In this document: piece by piece, positions 34,441-42,987 of the stretch
How the letters are laid out: every line of letters begins with the position of its first letter
Numbering within the stretch: position 1 is the stretch's first letter
Assembly (NCBI RefSeq): GCF_016757755.1
Contig: NZ_CP068437.1
Coordinates: 2,666,001 to 2,730,000 of the forward strand
DNA length: 64,000 nt
DNA from: Shewanella sp. KX20019
GTDB taxonomy: Bacteria > Pseudomonadota > Gammaproteobacteria > Enterobacterales > Shewanellaceae
Reading direction: 5' to 3'
Made by a program: the position numbers and the translations under genes
The notes under the pieces: generated by a model
What the model was told of the DNA's origin: nothing
What the model saw: only the letters and a program-made list of their open reading frames with translations
Database searches by the model: none

Positions 34441-34983
34441 TTACCACATTAAGTCATCTGGAATTACGTAATCAGCGTAGGGATCATCTTCTTCCACTGC
34501 TTCAACGTTGTCTTCCTTGGCCCATAGGTAACCTACCCAAGCAGGAACTAAAAGATTAACTCGCTCTACTAATTTGTGAGGTAGTAGATAGCTTATCTCT
34601 TCATGCCTAACAATGCCTAGGTGACCCTTAAGCAGCTGACTTTGCATTTTTTTATCAACATACAATGAGTAAATTTTCTTCTCAAAGGTAAAATTGAATT
34701 TGATATCAGCTTCTTTTGAAGGTGAAATTGCAAACTTTTTCAACTCAGTGACTAGGCCACGAACTAACCCTTTCTCAGAAGCTTCAGCAAAACGTTTTTC
34801 GTTTAACTGTTTATCTTTTTCTATTTGTGCCAATTTTTTTGCTTCTATCTCTTTTTTCAAAGCGTCAGAACCGTCATCGACCTTGGCTTTTTTATCGCGA
34901 CGCTTTTGTGTTTTGGTATCTCTTACTTTTTGCTTGCTAACCAAGCCAGCTTTAAGCAGCTGTTCCTGAAAAGGATTTGCCAT
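34441..34983 (-). CDS. DUF2058 protein (YaiL family)
   Basis: A 180-residue protein beginning MANPFQEQLLKAGLVSKQK, the invariant start of DUF2058/YaiL proteins. A highly charged coiled coil follows (about 20-70, KTQKRRDKKAK and related), then a compact beta-rich domain (FTFEKKIYSLYVDKKMQSQL, GHLGIVRH) and an acidic tail. The family is annotated as nucleoprotein or polynucleotide-associated; the function is not established. It lies 17 bp downstream of the SDR gene on the same strand and probably shares its transcript. Confidence 0.85.
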   Translation of the reverse strand: MANPFQEQLLKAGLVSKQKVRDTKTQKRRDKKAKVDDGSDALKKEIEAKKLAQIEKDKQLNEKRFAEASEKGLVRGLVTELKKFAISPSKEADIKFNFTFEKKIYSLYVDKKMQSQLLKGHLGIVRHEEISYLLPHKLVERVNLLVPAWVGYLWAKEDNVEAVEEDDPYADYVIPDDLMW

Positions 34984-35000
34984 ATCTTGTATACTCTAAT

Positions 35001-35813
35001 TTAACGTTGTTTTTGTTTCGCTAATTGACCGATTTCAGCCATTGCTGCGCCTGCGCCACCTAGTGACCAACCGCCATCAACAGGCAATACAGCACCTGTT
35101 ATGTAAGAAGCCATATCGGATGCTAAAAATAGCGCAGCATTAGCAATATCTTCACAGCTTCCATTACGTCTTAAAGGAACACTTTTAGCGACATGACTTT
35201 GTAGCTGTTCAGTAGGTGCTAATCGATTAAAGCCTTCTGTTCCGGCTATGGGACCAGGGACTATCGAGTTTATCCTAATGTCTTTGTTACCCCATTCAAT
35301 GGCTAAGGTTTTAGTCAGCATGTCGACCCCTGCTTTTGCTGCGCAGACATGAACCTGCATCGCCATCGGTACAAACGCTTGCGGCGCTGAGATCTGAATG
35401 ATTGCGCCCCCTTTACCAGCCATTAAAGGTAAAGCTTGCTTCAAGACTTGAAAGCTACCAAGCAAATCAATATCCATCACCGATTTAAAACCATTTTCCG
35501 ATAATTTTTCAGCGGATGCCGGGAAATTGCCGGCTGCGCCACTGACGAGTACATCTATGGCAGTATAAGTTGCAGCGATATATTCGAAACCTAAGGATAA
35601 ACCATCCAAATCACGTACATCAAAGCAAGCACCAATATGCTGACCATCGGGGTTTACTGCAGTGAGTTCAGCAACCGCTGCATCCACTTTGTCTTTGTTA
35701 CGACTCGCAACTGCGACGTTAGCGCCGGCTTTTGCGAAGCTCAATGCAATACCAAGATTGATCCCGCTAGTACCGCCTACAACAACGACGTTTTTTCCCT
35801 GATAATCGAACAT
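35001..35813 (-). CDS. SDR-family oxidoreductase resembling peroxisomal-type 2,4-dienoyl-CoA reductase
   Basis: A 270-residue protein from ATG 35813 (GGAG lies 8 bases upstream; a GTG three codons earlier is weaker). VVVVGGTSGINLGIA is a Rossmann NAD(P)-binding loop with a Gly-x3-Gly-x-Gly variant. The usual catalytic YxxxK is replaced by V-C-A-A-K in MQVHVCAAKAGVDMLTK, which closely resembles the DECR2-type dienoyl-CoA reductases, where Tyr is also absent. The C-terminus GAVLPVDGGWSLGGAG is typical of SDRs. It probably reduces a dienoyl- or enoyl-CoA with NADPH, but the exact substrate is inferred. The DUF2058 gene follows closely. Confidence 0.8.
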   Translation of the reverse strand: MFDYQGKNVVVVGGTSGINLGIALSFAKAGANVAVASRNKDKVDAAVAELTAVNPDGQHIGACFDVRDLDGLSLGFEYIAATYTAIDVLVSGAAGNFPASAEKLSENGFKSVMDIDLLGSFQVLKQALPLMAGKGGAIIQISAPQAFVPMAMQVHVCAAKAGVDMLTKTLAIEWGNKDIRINSIVPGPIAGTEGFNRLAPTEQLQSHVAKSVPLRRNGSCEDIANAALFLASDMASYITGAVLPVDGGWSLGGAGAAMAEIGQLAKQKQR

Positions 35814-35913
35814 AGAGTGCACTCCACTTGCTTTATAATTTACAAATTATGCCAGTAATCTATTCGTAACCTATATGACTACACTCATTAATTAAAGCTT
35901 TTAATCTAAACCT

Positions 35914-36609
35914 TTACGCAATTGACTGATATATGTCTTGTAATGCTTTAAGAGGGTCTGCGGCTTTAGTTATAGGTCGGCCAATGACGAGATAGTCCGA
36001 ACCTGCTGCCAGTGCTTGAGGTGGCGTCATTACACGATGTTGATCGCCCTTGTCGCTACCCACAGGCCTAATACCCGGGGTGATCAGCTTAAACTCTTGT
36101 CCAAACTTTGCTTTTAGTAAGTTTGACTCTTGCGCAGAGCAAACGACGCCGTCTAGTCCTGCTTGTTTGGTTAAAGCTGCTAAGCGTAAAACATGTTCAG
36201 ATGCCGGTACGTTAATGCCTAGCAATCTAAGCTCTTCATCGCTCATTGATGTTAGCACCGTTACAGCAATAAGTAGCGGCGCTTTATCGCCGTAATTTTC
36301 CAGAGCGCGTTTAGCGGCTTCCATCATAGCTAGACCACCTGATGCGTGCACGTTTGTCATCCAAACACCCAGTTCAGCAGCCGCTGAAACTGCTTTCGCT
36401 ACTGTGTTAGGAATGTCGTGAAACTTCAAATCTAGAAACAGATCAAAGCCGCGATCATGTATGTCGTTAACCATTTGAGGGCCAAACAAGGTAAACATCT
36501 CTTTGCCAATCTTAAGTCGGCACATATCGGGGTCTAGCTTATCTATTAGCTGCAAAGCATCATTTCTATTGTCGTAGTCTAAGGCAACCAAAATAGGTTT
36601 GTTTGTCAT
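35914..36609 (-). CDS. pyrF: Orotidine 5'-phosphate decarboxylase
   Basis: A 231-residue protein of the usual length. PILVALDYDNRNDAL is the N-terminal strand, and DLKFHDIPNTV contains the catalytic Lys-x2-Asp pair. VTPG-type phosphate binding is seen at ITPGIRPVG and the C-terminal YLVIGRPITKA. It decarboxylates OMP to UMP, the last step of pyrimidine nucleotide synthesis, in the cytoplasm. It lies 63 bp after lapB on the same strand, an arrangement shared with other gammaproteobacteria (lapA-lapB-pyrF), so the three are probably one operon. Confidence 0.97.
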   Translation of the reverse strand: MTNKPILVALDYDNRNDALQLIDKLDPDMCRLKIGKEMFTLFGPQMVNDIHDRGFDLFLDLKFHDIPNTVAKAVSAAAELGVWMTNVHASGGLAMMEAAKRALENYGDKAPLLIAVTVLTSMSDEELRLLGINVPASEHVLRLAALTKQAGLDGVVCSAQESNLLKAKFGQEFKLITPGIRPVGSDKGDQHRVMTPPQALAAGSDYLVIGRPITKAADPLKALQDIYQSIA

Positions 36610-36672
36610 CTTGTCTCCAATCGCTTTGCGTTTTAGGTTTTACTAATCATATTTTAGGAGAAAAAAGCGACT

Positions 36673-37833
36673 CTATTCGCCGTCTAATCCACGAACTCTC
36701 TTTATACTTCCCCAGTTTTTACAAGAGGGGCAGTGCCAGTACAGTCGATGTGATGGAAAACCACATTCACTACAACGGTATCCAGGCCTAAATTTTATTT
36801 GTTGCTCAACTAGCTGCTCAAGCATGGATAAGCTTTTTTTCGCTTGGCCATCTTCCGCCTGTTTGACATGCATTTTCATTAGATGCTGAAAGCTCTTCAT
36901 AGTTGGGTGACGAATGAGCCCTTCTAGAATAAGTTTTTCAGCATCTTCTTCATTACCTTGTGAAATCATGTGCTGTGCTAAAGTGACAGCAATACTTGCT
37001 CCAGCGCCTTTTTCTATAGCTTCTCTTAGCAGCTCTTGATAACCAAGGTTATCATCTGTAAGTAAATAAACCTGTTTAGATATTGATAGACTATCCGGGA
37101 AAAGGTCTATGTCACTGTTCAACAATTTCTCTATTGATTGCTTACAGGCTTTATAATCTTCTGTCTTTAAGTAAAGCTCTGCAAGTGTCAGCAGCGCCCT
37201 GCCACAACTAGGGTCAAGTTTTGTTGCAGCAAGTAAACGTTTAAATTTAATCGAATCATCATCTGACTCAGCCGCCAATTCACAATAGAAATGTGCACTA
37301 TCATGCTTTAGCACTAGCTGGCGTTTACGTTTAAGCTTCTTAATGATATCAATAGCCTTTTGCCAATCTTTAGTCACTTGATAAATGGCAATAAGCTGGG
37401 TCTCAGCCTCTTCACTATGATCGTCTTGACTCACGAGATTGATAAAGATTTCTTCGGCGCGATCATAAAAACCAGCAGCCAAATAATCTTTACCTAGCTC
37501 CATCATCGCAATATCTTTTTGCTCTGTGGTTAAGCTCGGTCTTGCTATAAGGTTTTGATGAATTCTGATTGAGCGGTCGACTTCACCGCGCTTTCTGAAC
37601 AACGAACCCAATGACAGATGAGTATCTATGGTGTCATCATCGACATCTAACATTGATATAAACAGATCAACGGCTTTATCTGATTCATTAGACAGTAAGA
37701 AATTTAAGCCGGTGAAATAATCACGGCTCAGCTGTTTTCTTTGATTCGTCTGCTTTTGCCTGACACTTCTGCGCCCCATATACCAACCATAACCGGCTGC
37801 TATAGGAAGTAGCAAAAAGAGGATCTCTAACAT
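36673..37833 (-). CDS. lapB: LPS assembly protein LapB (TPR protein)
   Basis: A 386-residue protein with an N-terminal membrane anchor (MLEILFLLLPIAAGYGWYMG), then YFTGLNFLLSNESDKAVDLF, the first of about nine TPR units. It ends with a rubredoxin-like zinc module (RCSECG ... HCPSCKNWG). LapB holds FtsH and regulates LpxC degradation, balancing LPS and phospholipid synthesis at the inner membrane. It starts 1 bp after lapA, so the two are co-translated, and pyrF follows. All key features are present. Confidence 0.95.
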   Translation of the reverse strand: MLEILFLLLPIAAGYGWYMGRRSVRQKQTNQRKQLSRDYFTGLNFLLSNESDKAVDLFISMLDVDDDTIDTHLSLGSLFRKRGEVDRSIRIHQNLIARPSLTTEQKDIAMMELGKDYLAAGFYDRAEEIFINLVSQDDHSEEAETQLIAIYQVTKDWQKAIDIIKKLKRKRQLVLKHDSAHFYCELAAESDDDSIKFKRLLAATKLDPSCGRALLTLAELYLKTEDYKACKQSIEKLLNSDIDLFPDSLSISKQVYLLTDDNLGYQELLREAIEKGAGASIAVTLAQHMISQGNEEDAEKLILEGLIRHPTMKSFQHLMKMHVKQAEDGQAKKSLSMLEQLVEQQIKFRPGYRCSECGFPSHRLYWHCPSCKNWGSIKRVRGLDGE

Positions 37834-37834
37834 A

Positions 37835-38167
37835 TTAAGCGTCTACTTCCTTCGCTGAACTCCCAATAACAGCAGTGCTATTATCCGGTATCTTAGTAGC
37901 ATTTAGGTCAGTTGAGGCAGCCAGCTGTTTTTTTAAGCGTCTAATCGAAAACTTAAGTCCAGCAATATGATACATCGCAAATATCCAGCTCACTATAAAG
38001 CCAGCTAGAAATACGAAAGCAAGCACGACTGGCAATCTGAATTGCCCCTGGGCAATGAAGTAACTGATGGTAACGACTTGTTCATTCCGAGCCCCAAAAA
38101 TAAGCGCAACGAAAAAAAAGGCGGCAACTAAAACGGCAATGATGAATGACTTCACGTTAAGCTCCAT
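37835..38167 (-). CDS. lapA: LPS assembly protein LapA (YciS)
   Basis: A 110-residue protein with two membrane segments (about 8-26 and 44-66) and the family motif NEQVVTISYFIAQGQFRLPV between them. A basic coiled-coil tail (FSIRRLKKQLA) follows. LapA partners with LapB in controlling LPS assembly. It is the first gene of lapA-lapB-pyrF. The ihfB terminator at 38239 lies upstream, so its own promoter must lie in the 70 bp between. Confidence 0.9.
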   Translation of the reverse strand: MELNVKSFIIAVLVAAFFFVALIFGARNEQVVTISYFIAQGQFRLPVVLAFVFLAGFIVSWIFAMYHIAGLKFSIRRLKKQLAASTDLNATKIPDNSTAVIGSSAKEVDA

Positions 38168-38238
38168 ACACGTGTTGGTAAGCTTTGATTATCTAAGAAA
38201 AAGAGCGAACTAGCTAGTGATACCTAAGTTTTAGATAT

Positions 38239-38266
38239 AAAAAAGCCTCCCGAGGGAGGCTTTTAA
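38239..38266 (-). terminator. Rho-independent terminator of ihfB
   Basis: AAAAGCCTCCC / GGGAGGCTTTT stem with a 2-nt centre and T-run, 12 bp after the ihfB stop on the minus strand. Confidence 0.92.
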
Positions 38267-38277
38267 TACAGTGTAAA

Positions 38278-38565
38278 TTACGCGTTGACCGCGTCAACAC
38301 GTTCGCGCAGTTCTTTGCCTGGCTTAAAGTGCGGTACGTACTTGCCTTCCAAATCGACTGATGTTCCAGTCTTAGGATTACGGCCTGTGCGTGGTGCACG
38401 ATAATGAAGCGAGAAACTACCAAAGCCGCGGATTTCGATACGATCTCCACCCTCTAATGTCTCGGCCATTTGCTCTAACATTTCTTTAATAGCGCTTTCC
38501 ACTTCTTTCGCAGACAGCTGCGACTGCCTAGTGGCAAGTTTTTCGATCAGTTCGGATTTTGTCAT
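38278..38565 (-). CDS. ihfB: Integration host factor beta subunit
   Basis: A 95-residue protein from ATG 38565, preceded by GAGGG; it begins MTKSELIEKLATRQ as in E. coli IHF-beta, so the 18 extra upstream codons are not translated. RIEIRGFGSFSLHYRAPRTG and RNPKTGTSVDLE form the DNA-binding arm with the intercalating Pro (the NPKTG segment). With IhfA it bends DNA sharply and aids recombination and transcription. It lies 72 bp after rpsA in the usual rpsA-ihfB order. A strong terminator follows. Confidence 0.97.
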   Translation of the reverse strand: MTKSELIEKLATRQSQLSAKEVESAIKEMLEQMAETLEGGDRIEIRGFGSFSLHYRAPRTGRNPKTGTSVDLEGKYVPHFKPGKELRERVDAVNA

Positions 38566-38637
38566 CCTATACCCTCTATTATCAAGCCAAACACAGTCAC
38601 CTTTTAGGGGTGCATGCACCCCTGAACTTCAAGGCGA

Positions 38638-40305
38638 TTATTTACGAGCTGCTTTGAACGCTTCAGCCATCGCACTGCTCATGACGTCATCTTCTTGCTT
38701 GTTCAAGCTAGCCATTGCTTCTTTCTCTTCAGCTTCATCCTTAGCACGGATAGAAAGGCTGATGGTGCGGTTCTTACGATCTACACCCATGAACTTAGAC
38801 TCGACTTTGTCACCTACAGAGTAAACTGTTGATGCATCTTCGATGCGCTCACGAGAGATATCTGAAACGCGAAGGTAACCTTCAACAGTCTCAGCTAGTT
38901 CAATTGTAACACCTTTTGCGTCAACTGCTGTAACAACACCATTTACAACTACACCTTTCTTCTTATCAGCAAGGTATGCATTGAATGGATCGTCTTCAGT
39001 TTGCTTAACGCCTAAGCTGATACGCTCGCGCTCTGGGTCAACTGAAAGTACAACTGCGTTGATTTCGTCGCCTTTCTTGTATTCAGCAACTGCGTCTTCG
39101 CCAGTACCATTCCAAGAGATATCAGAAAGGTGAACTAGACCGTCGATGCCGCCGTCAAGACCGATGAAGATACCGAAGTCAGTGATTGACTTGATCTTAC
39201 CAGTAACCTTGTCGCCTTTGTTGAAACGCTCTGCGAAGTCATCCCATGGGTTAACTTTACATTGCTTAAGACCTAGAGAAATACGACGACGCTCTTCATC
39301 AATGTCAAGTACTAGAACTTCAACTTCATCACCTAGGTTAACAACCTTTGATGGGTGGATGTTCTTGTTAGTCCAATCCATTTCAGAAACGTGAACAAGA
39401 CCTTCAACGCCTTCTTCGATTTCAACGAAACAACCGTAGTCTGTTAGGTTAGTTACGCGACCAGTCAAACGTGTGTTTTCTGGGTAGCGCTTGCTGATTT
39501 CTAACCATGGATCTTCGCCAAGTTGCTTAAGACCTAGTGATACACGTGTGCGCTCACGGTCATACTTAAGAACTTTAACGTTGATTTCGTCACCAACATT
39601 AACGATTTCTGATGGGTGCTTAACACGCTTCCAAGCCATATCAGTGATATGTAGAAGACCATCAACACCACCAAGATCAACGAATGCACCGTAGTCAGTA
39701 AGGTTCTTAACGATACCTTTAACTGATTGACCTTCTTGAAGGTTCTCAAGAAGAGCATCACGCTCTGCGCTGCTTTCAGATTCGATAACTGCACGACGAG
39801 AAACAACAACGTTGTTACGCTTCTGGTCAAGCTTGATAACTTTGAATTCTAATTCTTTGTTTTCTAGGTGAGCTGTATCGCGAACAGGGCGAACGTCAAC
39901 TAGAGAACCAGGTAGGAATGCACGGATACCGTTTAATTCAACAGTGAAACCGCCTTTAACCTTACCATTGATGATACCGATAACAGTTTCAGCATCTTCG
40001 TACGCTTTTTCTAGAACGATCCAAGCTTCGTGACGCTTAGCTTTTTCGCGAGACAGTTGAGTCTCACCGAAGCCATCTTCGACAGAGTCGAGAGCAACGT
40101 GCACAGTATCACCAACAGAGATTTCAATTTCGCCGTTAGCGTTTTTGAATTCGTCAGCAGAGATTGGGCTTTCAGACTTAAGACCAGCGTCAACAAGTAC
40201 AGTACCGTTTTCGATGCGTACAACTACACCTGTAACGATAGAACCTGGACGAAACTCTAAAGTTTCAAGGGATTGTTCAAATAGATCAGCAAAAGATTCA
40301 GTCAT
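38638..40305 (-). CDS. rpsA: 30S ribosomal protein S1
   Basis: A 555-residue protein with six S1 repeats, recognisable by units such as GIVKNLTDYGAFVDLGGVDG, GRVTNLTDYGCFVEIEEGVE and GKIKSITDFGIFIGLDGGID. Length and order match E. coli S1 (557). S1 sits on the small subunit and recruits mRNAs with weak or structured leaders. It starts MTESFADLFEQS. It lies 98 bp after cmk and 72 bp before ihfB. S1 usually represses its own translation through its leader; the short leader here (40306-40403) is consistent but not diagnostic. Confidence 0.98.
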   Translation of the reverse strand: MTESFADLFEQSLETLEFRPGSIVTGVVVRIENGTVLVDAGLKSESPISADEFKNANGEIEISVGDTVHVALDSVEDGFGETQLSREKAKRHEAWIVLEKAYEDAETVIGIINGKVKGGFTVELNGIRAFLPGSLVDVRPVRDTAHLENKELEFKVIKLDQKRNNVVVSRRAVIESESSAERDALLENLQEGQSVKGIVKNLTDYGAFVDLGGVDGLLHITDMAWKRVKHPSEIVNVGDEINVKVLKYDRERTRVSLGLKQLGEDPWLEISKRYPENTRLTGRVTNLTDYGCFVEIEEGVEGLVHVSEMDWTNKNIHPSKVVNLGDEVEVLVLDIDEERRRISLGLKQCKVNPWDDFAERFNKGDKVTGKIKSITDFGIFIGLDGGIDGLVHLSDISWNGTGEDAVAEYKKGDEINAVVLSVDPERERISLGVKQTEDDPFNAYLADKKKGVVVNGVVTAVDAKGVTIELAETVEGYLRVSDISRERIEDASTVYSVGDKVESKFMGVDRKNRTISLSIRAKDEAEEKEAMASLNKQEDDVMSSAMAEAFKAARK

Positions 40306-40403
40306 ATTTAAGTTACTTTCTTTAATAAACCACAGTCCATCCTGGACGCGGAGTCAGTATAATAATTTTGCCTCATCCTTGGAGCAAATAGTTAAATACC
40401 CGC

Positions 40404-41096
40404 TTACGCAGGTACTTGAAGCTTTTTATGAATATGCGTTAGAGCAAGCTCCAACACATCTTCGATATCAATATCAGTCGTATCGATAATCAGCGCGTCT
40501 TCGGCAGGAACCAAAGGAGCGACACTACGATTCATATCGCGGTCATCACGCTCTTTTATCTCAGACAAAAGCTGATCGATTTTAACATCGAAGCCATTGT
40601 CCTGCAACTGATTATAGCGTCTTTGCGCCCTTTCCTCTGCAGAGGCGGTTAAAAAAAGTTTCGCTGGCGTTGCAGGGAACACTACCGTTCCCATATCGCG
40701 CCCATCGGCGATCAAGCCTGGTGTTTCAGCAAATGCACGTTGGCGGCGCAACAATGCTTCTCTAACACGCGGAAATGCGGCTACTTTTGAAGCCGCGTTC
40801 GAGCACTCTTGGCTACGTATCGTTGTCGATACATCTTCGCCTTCAAGTACCACTTTAATACCTTTACTGCCGTTACCTGTAATGAATTGCACGTCCAAGT
40901 GCGCAGCAAGTAACGTTAATGATTCTTCATTATCAAGTTCTACGTTGTGATGAATAGCAGCGAGTGCTAATACGCGGTAGATAGCACCACTGTCTAACAA
41001 CTTGTAGCCTAATTTCTCTGCAAGCAAATGACTAATAGTACCTTTTCCCGCACCGCTAGGGCCGTCAACAGTGACAACAGGAGCCCGTTCTGACAT
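40404..41096 (-). CDS. cmk: Cytidylate kinase
   Basis: A 230-residue protein from ATG 41096, chosen because GGAGG lies 5 bases upstream. The longer frame starts at a GTG within that site. APVVTVDGPSGAGKGTIS is the P-loop, and GRDMGTVVFP is the conserved nucleoside-binding loop. It phosphorylates CMP and dCMP with ATP. The order cmk-rpsA-ihfB is standard in gammaproteobacteria. The aroA gene lies 180 bp upstream on the same strand, with a strong inverted repeat between them. Confidence 0.97.
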   Translation of the reverse strand: MSERAPVVTVDGPSGAGKGTISHLLAEKLGYKLLDSGAIYRVLALAAIHHNVELDNEESLTLLAAHLDVQFITGNGSKGIKVVLEGEDVSTTIRSQECSNAASKVAAFPRVREALLRRQRAFAETPGLIADGRDMGTVVFPATPAKLFLTASAEERAQRRYNQLQDNGFDVKIDQLLSEIKERDDRDMNRSVAPLVPAEDALIIDTTDIDIEDVLELALTHIHKKLQVPA

Positions 41097-41216
41097 AAAA
41101 TCCTCCACAAGAAATTCCGTCTTCCTTGATATAACTGAAAATGAGCGCGCGCATTATAAACCAAATAACATAAGAAAGCGGCATCTAATTCAAATATTAA
41201 GGATTCAGCTTAAGCA

Positions 41217-41249
41217 GTGGTTCAAACTTATCACGAAAGTTTGAACCAC
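41217..41249. repeat. Perfect 13-bp inverted repeat between aroA and cmk
   Basis: GTGGTTCAAACTT / AAGTTTGAACCAC with a 7-nt loop (ATCACGA), 28 bp past the aroA stop on the minus strand. There is no T-run after it, so it is not a standard terminator. It may stabilise aroA mRNA, act as a partial attenuator before cmk, or be a protein-binding dyad. Confidence 0.6.
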
Positions 41250-41276
41250 ATAACCTAATGTATTAGTGCGGAAAAA

Positions 41277-42557
41277 CTATTCGGCAAGAGCATTGAACTG
41301 ATTAAAATAATCGGGGAAGGTTTTAGAGGTACACTCTGGTTCATTAATGGTGATGCCACAATCGGCAAATGCCAACATTGAAAAGCACATTGCCATTCTG
41401 TGATCATTATATGTGTCAATATTCGCGGTATTTGGCTTAGTAGGCGGAGTTACGCTGATATAATCATGCCCTTCATCTACAATAGCGCCCACTTTACGCA
41501 GTTCAGTTGCCATTGCAGCAAGGCGATCTGTTTCTTTAATACGCCAGTTATAAATATTTCGAATATGCGTCGTTCCCTCAGCAAACAATGCAGCGGTAGC
41601 AATTGTCATTGCAGCATCTGGGATATGGTTCATATCGAGATCAACCGCTTTAAGCTTAGAGCCTCGCGCAATAATGTAGTCATCGCCCCACTCTATATCC
41701 GCGCCCATTTGTGCTAGTACATCAGCAAACTTAACGTCGCCTTGAATACTCAGTTTACCAACGCCTGTGACTTTTACGACGCCACCTTTGATTGCGCCAG
41801 CAGCAAGAAAGTAAGATGCTGATGATGCATCACCTTCTACGAGAATTTTTCCCGGTGAAACATAGCGCTGTCCGGTCTTTATCTCAAAAGATTGATAGTT
41901 ATTGTTGCTGACATTAACACCAAACTGCGCCATTAAGGCTAGGGTAATATCAATGTAAGGCTTTGAGACTAGCTCACCTTTGATTTGGATATTAACATCA
42001 CCTTTAGCTAAAGGCGCGACCATCAAAAGTGCAGTAAGAAACTGGCTTGACAGATCCCCTGCTATTTCTACATTACCGCCACTCAGTCCAGTGGCATTAA
42101 TCGTTAATGGTGGGAAACCATCGTTTTTCAAATAGCTAACATCTGCACCGAGTTGGCGCAATGAATCGACAAGATCCCCAATGGGACGTTCTTCCATTCT
42201 TGGCTCACCCGTAAGGGTAAATTCGCCATTTCCCAACGTTAATGCGGCACATAAAGGTCTCATTGCGGTGCCTGCATTGCCCAAGAATAACGTTTGTGCT
42301 GCGTCACTGTTAAGTGTGCCAGCAATACCGTCAAGTTCACAGACGGTATTGTTATTCGATAGTCGATACTTTACGCCTAGTTGTTTCAGCGATGCGAGCA
42401 TATAGCGAATATCATCAGAGTCGAGTAAGTTTGTTAATGTCGTGGTCCCTTCCGCTAGCGTTGCTAGCAATAAAGCGCGATTTGAGATGCTCTTAGACCC
42501 AGGGATATTAATGGTTCCGTTGACTTTCGTGATCGGCTCTATACGTAGTTGATTCAT
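41277..42557 (-). CDS. aroA: 5-enolpyruvylshikimate-3-phosphate synthase
   Basis: A 426-residue protein. NIPGSKSISNRALLLATLA is the N-terminal shikimate-phosphate/PEP loop. LGNAGTAMRPL is EPSP synthase signature 1 with Gly96/Ala97 and Pro101 equivalents of the glyphosate-sensitive class I enzyme. RIKETDRLAAMATELRK and DHRMAMCFSM are signature 2. It makes EPSP from shikimate-3-phosphate and PEP in the aromatic pathway. In many relatives serC directly precedes aroA; here an aminotransferase gene on the opposite strand separates them. Confidence 0.97.
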   Translation of the reverse strand: MNQLRIEPITKVNGTINIPGSKSISNRALLLATLAEGTTTLTNLLDSDDIRYMLASLKQLGVKYRLSNNNTVCELDGIAGTLNSDAAQTLFLGNAGTAMRPLCAALTLGNGEFTLTGEPRMEERPIGDLVDSLRQLGADVSYLKNDGFPPLTINATGLSGGNVEIAGDLSSQFLTALLMVAPLAKGDVNIQIKGELVSKPYIDITLALMAQFGVNVSNNNYQSFEIKTGQRYVSPGKILVEGDASSASYFLAAGAIKGGVVKVTGVGKLSIQGDVKFADVLAQMGADIEWGDDYIIARGSKLKAVDLDMNHIPDAAMTIATAALFAEGTTHIRNIYNWRIKETDRLAAMATELRKVGAIVDEGHDYISVTPPTKPNTANIDTYNDHRMAMCFSMLAFADCGITINEPECTSKTFPDYFNQFNALAE

Positions 42558-42676
42558 TGGTAACTTCTTTAAATGACTGCAGGAGTCAAACTCACCTGCG
42601 GGTTAACAGTAGATGTTCATGCTAAAAGCTTTGTATATCACCACGACAAAATGACGGCTAATTTAGCGATTGTTTG

Positions 42677-42714
42677 AACTTCGTAGTTACAAATTTACTG
42701 ATTGCTACGAAGTT
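42677..42714. repeat. 10-bp inverted repeat in the aroA/aminotransferase divergent promoter region
   Basis: AACTTCGTAG / CTACGAAGTT, perfect arms separated by 18 bp (28-bp repeat between arm starts, under three helical turns). It lies in the 430-bp gap between divergent genes, so a shared operator is possible. No known regulator consensus is recognised. The rest of 42558-42987 shows nothing else supportable. Confidence 0.45.
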
Positions 42715-42987
42715 TTCAACACTTTTCTGCTAAAAAATGCCCTTTAAGCACTAAAAGTTACTCAAGAGGGTGAAACTCAACATTTAACGACAACAAAAGT
42801 GTTTCTTTTGGGGTAAATATAAAAAAGTGGAATGTTTCTTTGCCGTTTTTATCTCACATGAAATTAGTCACAAATGCTATTAACTAACACCTAATTTACG
42901 TTACCCTAGGTCTAATAAATAATAATGAATAAATTGGCGCTAGTTAGTAGTAGATATTAGGCCAATCAACATGAGGTAGATGGAGCT

